This document shows, piece by piece, positions 1 to 6,039 of a stretch of DNA of 10,576 nt; the stretch's first letter is position 1, and every line of letters begins with the position of its first letter. Source of the stretch: CAYQAJ01 sp964415245 (GTDB lineage: Bacteria > Planctomycetota > Planctomycetia > Pirellulales > Pirellulaceae); contig CAYQAJ010000181.1 in assembly GCA_964415245.1 (NCBI GenBank), positions 1-10,576 on the forward strand. The letters run 5' to 3'. The notes beneath the pieces were generated by a model. It was given only the letters and a program-made list of their open reading frames with translations. It had not been told where the DNA came from and searched no databases. The position numbers were made by a program, and so were the translations under genes.

Positions 1-1000
1 TGGCGTCGAGCACCAACAGCACTTCGTGCGGGGCGTCGGGCACCTGCTTCTCGATAACGCGGCGGACCTTGGTAAGCTGCTGCATCAGGTTCACCTGCGT
101 CTGCAGCCGGCCCGCCGTGTCGACAATGCACACGTCGGCGCCGCTCTCGCGAGCCCGGGCCACGGCGCGGTGGGCAACGCTGGCCGGGTCGCTCCCCGAT
201 TCGCCGGTGACAATCTCGGCGCCGATTCGCTGGGCCCAGATGGTCAATTGCTCGACGGCGGCGGCGCGAAACGTGTCCCCCGCCCCCAGCACCACCTTCT
301 TGCCCTGCTGCTGGAACATGTGCGCCAGCTTGGCGATGGTCGTCGTTTTGCCCGACCCGTTCACTCCCACCACCATGACCACCGTGGGTCCGCTCTCCGC
401 CAGGCGGATTGGCGACTCGGGCTGATCGAGCAGTTCGCGGAGCTTTTCTTTTACCGCTTCAAGGACCTGCCCCATGCTGACGACGCGGCCGCGGAACTGC
501 GACTTGATGGTGTCGCGGATTTCGTTCGCCGGGGCGACGCCCATATCGGTGCGGACCAGCGCGGCATACAGCTCGCCCAAAAACTCGTCGTCGACCAGCC
601 GCCCCTCGGCCTTGAACAGGTCGCGGATGTCGGTATTGAGCAGCCGGGCGGTCTTCTGCAGCCCCTGCCGCAGTCGGGCGAAGAGGCCCTTTTTCGGCTC
701 GGACGCTGCCGGTTCCTGGGGAGCGCCGACGGGCGGAGTGGGCTTAGCGGCGGGGGATATCGTGGACTGCGGCGTCGCAGGCTCGTGGTTTCCGACACCC
801 TCGCGATCCGCGGCATCGTCCCGATTCTCGTTATCCTGTTGCGTGCTCGACGAATCGTCGCTCTCGCTTTGATGCGCCTGCTCCTCCTGCGGTTTTTTCC
901 AAAGTCGCTTGAACAACTTTCGCCCTACCTTAATCGTGAATTCAAGGATGGCACCGATCCGCTCGCCTTCGGCGGACCGGCCAGTGCGTTGGTTCGTCAT
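1..1000 (-). CDS. ftsY: Signal recognition particle receptor FtsY (C-terminus cut by left edge)
   Basis: FtsY is the SRP receptor GTPase that docks ribosome-SRP complexes at the inner membrane for co-translational insertion. Counting from ATG at 1000, residues about 37-105 form an acidic, Q/S/E-rich A domain, followed by a four-helix N domain. The G domain shows G1 GVNGSGKTTT (about 212-221), the insertion-box motif DTFRAAAVEQL (about 242-252) and G3 DTAGRLQT (about 294-301). The reading ends at VLLVLDA, so the TKLDG and closing motifs lie outside the window. The start is uncertain. ATG 1000 sits inside a palindromic repeat with only GCGGGA three bases upstream. TTG at 916, preceded by AGGTAGGG, would give MFKRLWKK, which looks more like a normal FtsY N-terminus. 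Identity is certain; the first 28 residues are not. Confidence 0.95.
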   Translation of the reverse strand, partial: MTNQRTGRSAEGERIGAILEFTIKVGRKLFKRLWKKPQEEQAHQSESDDSSSTQQDNENRDDAADREGVGNHEPATPQSTISPAAKPTPPVGAPQEPAASEPKKGLFARLRQGLQKTARLLNTDIRDLFKAEGRLVDDEFLGELYAALVRTDMGVAPANEIRDTIKSQFRGRVVSMGQVLEAVKEKLRELLDQPESPIRLAESGPTVVMVVGVNGSGKTTTIAKLAHMFQQQGKKVVLGAGDTFRAAAVEQLTIWAQRIGAEIVTGESGSDPASVAHRAVARARESGADVCIVDTAGRLQTQVNLMQQLTKVRRVIEKQVPDAPHEVLLVLDA

Positions 1001-1022
1001 TCCCGCGCAGGCGGGAATCCAG
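996..1022. repeat. dRS3-like palindromic dispersed repeat
   Basis: A perfect 6-bp inverted repeat, ATTCCC (999-1004) and GGGAAT (1013-1018), is separated by 8 bases (GCGCAGGC). It is flanked by GTC on the left and CCAG on the right. This fits the ATTCCC-N8-GGGAAT form of Neisseria dRS3, a GC-rich repeat also scattered through many other bacterial genomes, where its translation gives recurrent spurious peptides such as LDSRLRGND and IPACAGM. Here the outer GGGAATGACG edge supplies the only ATG of ftsY. Only one copy is visible in this window, so its being dispersed is inferred from the known motif. Confidence 0.7.
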
Positions 1023-1244
1023 CTCCGCGTCCGTGTTCCGTCGTGCATAGTCTGAGGTCGAACACCGAGAATTGTATAGTCTTAGCCGCAAATCGTCGCG
1101 GGGGACGCGGTCGGGCCGTCGTATTTCACAAACGAGCACGCCTACGTACGATAAAGGTTGGCTACACGGGGCACCGGCGAAGCGACCAACGCGCGGAAAG
1201 TCGGGTCTCAGGCTGCCGCTGACCATTAGCGCGCCACGCGAATC
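1019..1244. other. Intergenic stretch between ftsY and the small membrane ORF, no gene recognised
   Basis: Open frames here are only fragments of shadow frames with arginine-rich, low-complexity translations. A TATACAAT on the minus strand (about 1072-1079) could be a -10 element for ftsY, but I see no matching -35. Base composition begins to fall here compared with ftsY and ppa. If the membrane gene really begins at GTG 1331, the gap extends to 1330. Confidence 0.4.
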
Positions 1245-1385
1245 ATGACGGAATCTTTGCCTACCAAGCGCACCTCCCGGTCCCCAATCGCTGCCGGTGG
1301 AACTGCGGGAGCGGTGTCGGGCGCAACCTTGTGTCTCGCCTCGGTTATGATTCCGACGACGATTGGCGGGTTTTTTCCCCAATGA
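1245..1385 (+). CDS. Small hydrophobic ORF, possible 5' part of a frameshifted membrane gene
   Basis: ATG 1245 opens a 46-residue frame beginning MTESLPTKRTSRSPIAAG. A polar, basic head is followed by the hydrophobic run AGAVSGATLCLASVMIP and GGFF, then a stop. Its TGA (1383-1385) overlaps an ATG (1382-1384) of the next frame in the classic ATGA arrangement. Just before the stop is the run TTTTTTCCCC. One missing T or C there would explain why two hydrophobic frames meet; restoring it reads ...IGGFFSPMIAAWWP... without a break. Three readings remain possible: one gene broken by a one-base deletion or a sequencing error, two coupled genes, or a chance ORF. No Shine-Dalgarno site is visible. 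Confidence 0.4.
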   Translation: MTESLPTKRTSRSPIAAGGTAGAVSGATLCLASVMIPTTIGGFFPQ

Positions 1386-1771
1386 TTGCAGCATGGTGGC
1401 CAGTCATATTCGCCTTGACTATTCCGTGGGCGGCAGGTGCCGCGATACTCGGCTGCATCATTGGAATCGTCGCTGCCCATTGTTCGAACATGTGGCTCAG
1501 CGCTATCTTTGGATCGACATTCTCGTTGGCCATACCGATCGTAATCGCTGTCTTCCTCTTGGAGCCGTCCGAAGCCGAAGAGCCGTCCAATTTTATCCAG
1601 CTCTTACTGTTTACTGTACCGCTTGGCACTCTAACTGGCGCTTTTACATGGCGTGCCGCACAGCGTTGCCGAGAACCAAAGGGTGCCCCAGCATTCCGCT
1701 TCTCGCTACGTGAGATTTTTCTGCTCTTCGCCGCGGTCGCAGTGCACTTGACGGCATATACCCTCAGATGA
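1331..1771 (+). CDS. Small multi-pass membrane protein, function unknown
   Basis: The protein has 146 residues from GTG 1331; an internal ATG at 1382 would give 129. Hydrophobic segments fall at about 20-50 (probably two short helices), 56-78, 88-107 and 127-144. An acidic loop EPSEAEEPS follows the 56-78 segment. The tail contains FRFSLREIFLLFAAVAV, the RFSLR-plus-hydrophobic motif common in planctomycete membrane proteins, which supports strand and frame. I do not recognise a named family. GC content is visibly lower than in ftsY and ppa, which fits a later acquisition. The N-terminus is doubtful: residues before M18 (GYDSDDDWRVF) look like a shadow translation, and the true head may be the 1245-1385 frame. 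Confidence 0.6.
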   Translation: MSRLGYDSDDDWRVFSPMIAAWWPVIFALTIPWAAGAAILGCIIGIVAAHCSNMWLSAIFGSTFSLAIPIVIAVFLLEPSEAEEPSNFIQLLLFTVPLGTLTGAFTWRAAQRCREPKGAPAFRFSLREIFLLFAAVAVHLTAYTLR

Positions 1772-1967
1772 CCTACGTCTTGCAAATAGAAAGACCGAAT
1801 ATGTCACCCGAGGCGACCACGATGATCCGCCGCCGAGCGAACACTTCCGATTGCTTGTGCGGTTCATCGGCAGCCTTCCCAATCCGTGACGCGCCGTCTA
1901 TGCTTGCGTAAGCGCCGTTTAGCGCCACGAATCCGCGGCGTCGTGCAGTTAACTGGGATACCCATTC
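1772..1967. other. Leader region of ppa, nothing firm
   Basis: This 196-bp gap holds no convincing ORF. A TTGCGT at about 1913 has no good -10 at the right distance. A near repeat of AGCGCC (GTAAGCGCCGTTTAGCGCC, about 1907-1925) is the only visible local structure. The ppa promoter is presumably here but cannot be placed. Confidence 0.3.
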
Positions 1968-2510
1968 ATGGCACATGCCTGGCATGAAGTGACGCCCGGT
2001 GAGGGGATTCCTGAACGGTTGCTGGCCGTGATCGAGATTCCCGCCGGCTCCAGCGTTAAGTACGAGCTCGACAAGGAGACCGGCCTGTTGCGGATGGATC
2101 GCATGCTGTACTCGGCCGTGCACTACCCGGCCAACTATGGCTTCATCCCCCAGACCTACGCCGAAGACGATGACCCGCTCGACGTGCTGGTGCTGTGCCA
2201 GGAGCCCGTGGCACCGCTGACCATTGTGCGGGCGCGGGCCATCGGCCTGATGACGATGATCGACAGCGGCAAGCGGGACCACAAAATCCTGGCCGTGCCC
2301 GAGGACGACCCCGAGTTCAACGGCTTCCAGGAGGCGAGCGAGTTGCCGCCCCACCGCCTGGCGCTGTTGCGCCGATTCTTTCAGGACTACAAAAAGCTGG
2401 AAGGCAAGGCGGTCGAGGTCGACGATTTCGAGCCCAAGGCCATGGCGCTACCCATCATCGACGCGGCCCTGGAGCGGTACAGCAAGCAGCGGCGGCGGGG
2501 GTTCGGCTAA
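1968..2510 (+). CDS. ppa: Inorganic pyrophosphatase (family I, soluble)
   Basis: This cytoplasmic enzyme hydrolyses pyrophosphate to two phosphates with Mg2+, pulling nucleotide polymerisation and aminoacylation forward. Its 180 residues match the usual bacterial family I length. The signature DDDPLDVLV (67-75) supplies the metal-binding aspartates D67, D69 and D72. By alignment from memory with E. coli PPase, the other active-site residues are present: E23, K31, E33 (VKYELD), R45, Y53 and Y57 (VHYPANYG), D99, D104, K106, and Y141-K142 (FFQDYKKLEGK). The C-terminus is basic (KQRRRGFG). The start is the first ATG and the upstream Shine-Dalgarno is weak. The next gene lies 212 bp downstream, so ppa is probably its own transcription unit. 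Confidence 0.97.
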   Translation: MAHAWHEVTPGEGIPERLLAVIEIPAGSSVKYELDKETGLLRMDRMLYSAVHYPANYGFIPQTYAEDDDPLDVLVLCQEPVAPLTIVRARAIGLMTMIDSGKRDHKILAVPEDDPEFNGFQEASELPPHRLALLRRFFQDYKKLEGKAVEVDDFEPKAMALPIIDAALERYSKQRRRGFG

Positions 2511-2722
2511 CGCTGCCCCTAATTCCGGCGTCATCGCAGAAATCACGTGGACCGACGCCCGGTTGCGGCGTGGAGCAGCCGAACTCGGAAAACTCCGCTG
2601 CCGCTGTCGTTCCTCGGGCGGGCATTCACCGCGCGGCAAAGGCCGGCAAAACGAACGACGGCTGCGGGTCGTCTTATTGGGGCCCCAAGTTTGATCCGAG
2701 CCCTTCCACCGGAGACAAACCC

Positions 2723-3316
2723 ATGCGTTACACTTGCTTAGCGGCTGCCGTTCTGGCAGTGATGCTCGCGACTCTGCCCGCCCAAAAGGCACTGGCATTG
2801 GCAACGGAAGAGATCGGCAATGAGCCGCTGAGCGAGCTGAACTACGCCGAGTGGCCGGGAATCATGCCGCTGGTGAACGACAAAAACCGCGTGTACAGCA
2901 TCTGGGTGAACGGGAATGAGTGGTTCTACTACAAGGGAAAGCACGACGAGGTGAATGCGGCGCTGGCCCATTTCGTCAAGATGAAGGTCGAGCACCACGT
3001 GGTCGCGCTGCGCGCGGGCCCGGCGACCGTGCGGTCGTTCGAAAAGAAGGAGTTCGCCTACAACTGGAGCCTGCACGCCGTCGGCGGAATCGCCCAAGTG
3101 CGCGCCGTCGACGATCCCGACGACCTGGACTGGCAACGCGACCCTGTGCTGACGATTTACATCGACGACACGATCGACCTCGACAAGCTCGACTTCCCCA
3201 TGGGCGTTACGCTGCGATCCGCCCCGGCCACGACCGACGCAGGCATGAAGAACGAGGCGGCGGCAATAAGAATCGCCGATTTCCTCAAGGCCCGAAACGG
3301 CGAGACGCCTCCCTAA
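2723..3316 (+). CDS. Secreted protein of unknown function, 197 residues
   Basis: ATG 2723 follows GGAG by about 8 bases and opens with a Sec signal peptide: MRYTC, a hydrophobic run LAAAVLAVMLATLPA, and likely cleavage near ALA at 24-26. The mature part is mixed alpha/beta with no family I can name. Visible pieces are WPGIMPLVNDKNRVYSIWVNG, cut here to WPGIMPL and NRVYSIWVNG (about 44-64), an EWFYYKG turn, a helical HDEVNAALAHFVKMKV, and a strand-like DPVLTIYIDDTIDLDKLDFP (140-159). The frame stays open upstream to 2195, but that part is antisense-like shadow inside ppa, and the signal peptide with its ribosome site decides the start. It is probably periplasmic. No cysteine or metal cluster suggests an enzyme. 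Confidence 0.85.
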   Translation: MRYTCLAAAVLAVMLATLPAQKALALATEEIGNEPLSELNYAEWPGIMPLVNDKNRVYSIWVNGNEWFYYKGKHDEVNAALAHFVKMKVEHHVVALRAGPATVRSFEKKEFAYNWSLHAVGGIAQVRAVDDPDDLDWQRDPVLTIYIDDTIDLDKLDFPMGVTLRSAPATTDAGMKNEAAAIRIADFLKARNGETPP

Positions 3317-3490
3317 TCGCACTTTTCGATGCGGCCGACGGCTGTATGACAGATCGGCGCACGTCAACGCCCCCTCTTATGGGTGCAACGTGGCACAGCC
3401 GTAGGAGTCTGCCCGTTTTGCCGTGCCGCGCATGCTACCGGCCCCCTGCCGCGAGCTGGCGCCACCGTTTCCGTCATCGGTGGAAAACTG

Positions 3491-3520
3491 TTGATTTCCG
3501 CCCCCGCAAATCGCCATAAT
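3491..3520 (+). promoter_or_regulatory. Sigma70-type promoter for the serine protease gene
   Basis: TTGATT (3491-3496) and CATAAT (3515-3520) are separated by 18 bases. Each hexamer departs from consensus at two positions or fewer. Transcription would begin near 3527, giving a leader of about 128 bases. It is the best promoter-like pair in the gap, but unproven. Confidence 0.5.
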
Positions 3521-3641
3521 GGCGGGCGGCGCCGGTCCGGTGCGGTCCGAGTCGAGCGCGGCCGCTTGGCTGCGAATGGTGATCGCCATCTTCTCGCGTG
3601 TGCGACGACCGACCTTGCCCGGCCGGCGAGCCTCTTCATTC

Positions 3642-3648
3642 GGAGGAG
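3642..3648 (+). promoter_or_regulatory. Ribosome binding site fixing the protease start
   Basis: GGAGGAG ends six bases before ATG 3655, a near-perfect Shine-Dalgarno site. It selects this ATG, directly followed by a signal peptide, over the in-frame upstream start at 3598. Confidence 0.8.
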
Positions 3649-3654
3649 CGGATC

Positions 3655-5733
3655 ATGCATCGCCTCATCACTCCCGCCGTTTTGGCACTTACCTTCGCTC
3701 TCGCGGCGGCGACAGTTCGCGCCGAGGAAGAAGAGGCGGTCACCGTCTATCGCAAGGTGAACGGCGCCGTCGTCGCGCTATTTAACGCCGAGGGTTCCGG
3801 CACGGGCATTCTCTTGGACAAGAAGGGACTGATCCTCACCAACGCGCACGTGGTGTCGTCGCCTCTTCCCTACAAGTGCAAGGTCGACGTGGTCCGCAAC
3901 GGCAAGTCCGAACAGGTCGAGTTCCAGCGGGTGAAGTTGGTGGGCTTTCATCCCAAGTTCGACCTGGCCCTGGTGCGGATCGACCCCGGCGAGCACGCGG
4001 GAACCCTGACCACGGCGAACTTCGCCAAGCAGAAGTCGGTACCGGGACAGCGGGTGTACGCCATCGGCAATCCCGGTGGGGGCGGCGACGACGTGGACCT
4101 CAATAAGACGATCACCTCGGGGATCATCAGCGGTGTCGACCGGCTGATCGACGGCGTGCCCTACTACCAGATCGACGCACCGATCAACCCGGGCAATTCC
4201 GGCGGGCCGCTGTGCAACAAGAGCGGCGACGTGATCGGACTGGTGACGCTCAAGTTTACGGACGTGGAGAACATCGGCTTCGCGATCGCGCTGCACGACT
4301 TCGACAGAGGGGATTTCGTCACGCCCGAAGAGCGCCCCGGCAACTGGGAGAAGAGCGAAGGCCTGGTCAAAATGGCCGAGGAGTTTTACCAGAAGTCGGT
4401 CGAAGCCGAGCGGCAGTACGGTCCCGACGACGTGCGCGTCGTTATGTACCGCTATTACGCGGCTCAGTATTACCACGAGGCCCTCACCTATAGTCCGAAC
4501 GACTTTCGCATTTACTACAACGTCGGCATGTTGCTGCGCACGATGGAGGAATACGAAATCGCGCAGCCGTATCTGATTCGGGCGATCGAGCTGCAGCCCT
4601 GGGAGAACCCCGAGTATTACGTGGAGTTGGGCCGGGCGTTGACCATGCAGAGCAAGAACGACGAAGCACGCGCGGTGTGGATCGAGGGAACGCGGAAGTT
4701 TCCCTACGAGGGCGTGCGCAATTGGGACGATCTGGCGGTGTTCTACGGCGGCGCCGGGGCGGACTTTGTCGAGGCGGCGCGGTGCGCGGCCGCGGCTCTG
4801 GCCACCCGCAATCCGGCCGTTCGCGGCGACGAAATGCGGGGCCAGATTGCGGTCATGCGCCGACTATTGAAGCCCGAAGAGATTCAGCGGCTCGACGAAG
4901 CCGTCCGCAAGCTCCCCGCGGAGCTGGAATCGATGAAGGCCCACGCCGAACAGGCGAAGAAAGAGTTGAAATGGAACCTGACGCCGGAATTCGCCGATTT
5001 CATGCGCAAACACGGCAGTCGCTTCGACGCACCCGACGAGGCGATTGCAGGCTCCGGCTCGAACGATTCGACGCCGCCCGACAAGGAGTCCGACAGTGGC
5101 CCCTCGGGCGACGCGGTGGCCGACGCGAGCAAGCCAAACGTTTCGCCGACCGGCGATGGCGGCAAGCCGGCGGTCGAGCCCGAGGAGCTCGATCTGAGCG
5201 TGCCCGAGAGTTCGTTCAATCTACTGGAATCGATCAACATCCGCCGCGACGCCCAGCGCGGCACCTGGAAATTCGACAAAGGCGCGCTCGTTGTGCCGCT
5301 TGCCTCCGCAGCGCTGTTGGAGGTTCCCTTCGAGCTGCCCGACGAGTACGACTTGACGCTGATTGTCGAGCGGGTGTCGAACCGCAAGGAGCTGGTCGTG
5401 GGCTTTGTGCGCGACGGCGTGCAATCGGCATTCCTGTTCGATGCCGACACCGGAAAGGCATCGGGCATCGACCTGGCCGACTCGCACGCTTACCAGGGGC
5501 GCGTGTTCACCAACGACCAACCGGCCACGGTGGTGATGAAGGTGCGGCACGAAGGGCTACTGGTCACGGTCGACGGGGAGCAGGTGTTCTTTCATCGCAC
5601 CGACAGCCCGTTCGACTCGGTGCGCGACCCGTGGAAGCCGCACGGCGCCGATCACATCTTTCTCGGCGCCGACGTGAGCCGCTACCGAATCCACAAATTG
5701 ATGCTCACGCCGTACGAGCGCAGGCGGAAGTAG
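3655..5733 (+). CDS. Secreted trypsin-like serine protease with TPR-like and C-terminal sandwich domains
   Basis: This is a 692-residue exported protein. The signal peptide spans 1-23 (MHRLITPAVLALTF..., cleavage after VRA). Residues about 30-215 form a DegP/HtrA-type (S1C-like) protease with the complete triad: H65 in TNAHVV, D103 in KFDLALVRID, and S182 in GNSGGPL. Unlike DegP, no PDZ domain follows. Residues about 235-450 are helical and TPR-like (YYNVGMLLRTMEEYEIAQPYLIRAIELQPW, here seen as YYNVGMLLRTMEEYEIA then YLIRAIELQPW; then YYVELGRALT). A disordered, acidic, proline-rich linker runs from 458 to 518. Residues 520-690 are beta-rich (GTWKFDKGALVVPLAS, VTVDGEQVFFHR) and resemble a LamG/DUF1080-like jelly roll. 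Probable role: processing or quality control of envelope proteins, with recognition by the extra domains. It converges on the next gene with an 11-bp gap. Confidence 0.92.
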   Translation: MHRLITPAVLALTFALAAATVRAEEEEAVTVYRKVNGAVVALFNAEGSGTGILLDKKGLILTNAHVVSSPLPYKCKVDVVRNGKSEQVEFQRVKLVGFHPKFDLALVRIDPGEHAGTLTTANFAKQKSVPGQRVYAIGNPGGGGDDVDLNKTITSGIISGVDRLIDGVPYYQIDAPINPGNSGGPLCNKSGDVIGLVTLKFTDVENIGFAIALHDFDRGDFVTPEERPGNWEKSEGLVKMAEEFYQKSVEAERQYGPDDVRVVMYRYYAAQYYHEALTYSPNDFRIYYNVGMLLRTMEEYEIAQPYLIRAIELQPWENPEYYVELGRALTMQSKNDEARAVWIEGTRKFPYEGVRNWDDLAVFYGGAGADFVEAARCAAAALATRNPAVRGDEMRGQIAVMRRLLKPEEIQRLDEAVRKLPAELESMKAHAEQAKKELKWNLTPEFADFMRKHGSRFDAPDEAIAGSGSNDSTPPDKESDSGPSGDAVADASKPNVSPTGDGGKPAVEPEELDLSVPESSFNLLESINIRRDAQRGTWKFDKGALVVPLASAALLEVPFELPDEYDLTLIVERVSNRKELVVGFVRDGVQSAFLFDADTGKASGIDLADSHAYQGRVFTNDQPATVVMKVRHEGLLVTVDGEQVFFHRTDSPFDSVRDPWKPHGADHIFLGADVSRYRIHKLMLTPYERRRK

Positions 5734-5744
5734 GGCGGGGCAAA

Positions 5745-5966
5745 TTATCCGAAGGCGACCTCAATCTGCGTCACGTAAGTTTCGTCGCCTAGGCGCTCCT
5801 GGATTTCCTTGGGCGGGGCGCACTCGAAGTACAGTTGCAACGCCTCGCGCAGGTTCTCTCGGGCGGTCTCAATTGTATCGCCCTGGCTGGCAATATCGAA
5901 CTCCGGGCAGAGCGCCACAAAACCATCGCCTTCGCGTTGAATGATGGCGGTCAGTCGCTTGGTCAT
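5745..5966 (-). CDS. HicB-like antitoxin-family protein, no HicA partner
   Basis: The 73-residue protein has the HicB/UPF0150 partial RNase H-like fold: a first strand LTAIIQREGDGFVALCPEFD, here LTAIIQREGDGF then VALCPEFD (5-24), then IASQGDTIETARENLREALQLYFE (25-48) and a closing strand TYVTQIEVAF. HicB proteins normally neutralise the mRNA interferase HicA. No HicA-like frame lies on either side: the 3' neighbour is the convergent protease and the 5' neighbour is the nuclease gene. No C-terminal DNA-binding domain is present, so it is the short class, often found alone. The start is ATG 5966 with only a weak GGA upstream. It could be a solitary regulator or a relic of a lost pair. Confidence 0.85.
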   Translation of the reverse strand: MTKRLTAIIQREGDGFVALCPEFDIASQGDTIETARENLREALQLYFECAPPKEIQERLGDETYVTQIEVAFG

Positions 5967-6039
5967 AGCACGTCCGATCTGTCTCAGGGTGTGTCAATGT
6001 TGAGGCGACAATTGGCCGCTGTCTCGCTGTACAAGCGTA

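Larger units (their letters stand above)
3317..3654. other. Intergenic region carrying the protease promoter and leader
   Basis: This 338-bp stretch has no supported gene. It contains an 8-bp inverted repeat, ACGGCTGT (about 3339-3346) and ACAGCCGT (about 3395-3402), too widely spaced to be a convincing terminator for the upstream gene. The protease promoter is near 3491-3520 and a strong ribosome site lies just before 3655. The overlapping open frames are arginine-rich shadows. Confidence 0.5.

Noticed and set aside
26..1222. A 398-codon plus-strand open frame
   Set aside because: It is antisense to ftsY and has an unstructured, R/G/L-rich translation; the minus strand encodes all FtsY GTPase motifs.
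2195..2722. Upstream in-frame extension of the 2723 secreted protein
   Set aside because: It overlaps ppa in another frame with low-complexity translation, whereas ATG 2723 has a ribosome site and signal peptide.
3778..4476. Minus-strand frame of 232 codons opposite the protease
   Set aside because: It is antisense to the protease catalytic domain and has no recognisable motif or signal.
4677..5792. Long plus-strand open frame of 371 codons within the protease gene
   Set aside because: It is a GC-rich alternative frame with an arginine-rich translation; the protease frame has the domains and continues through it.
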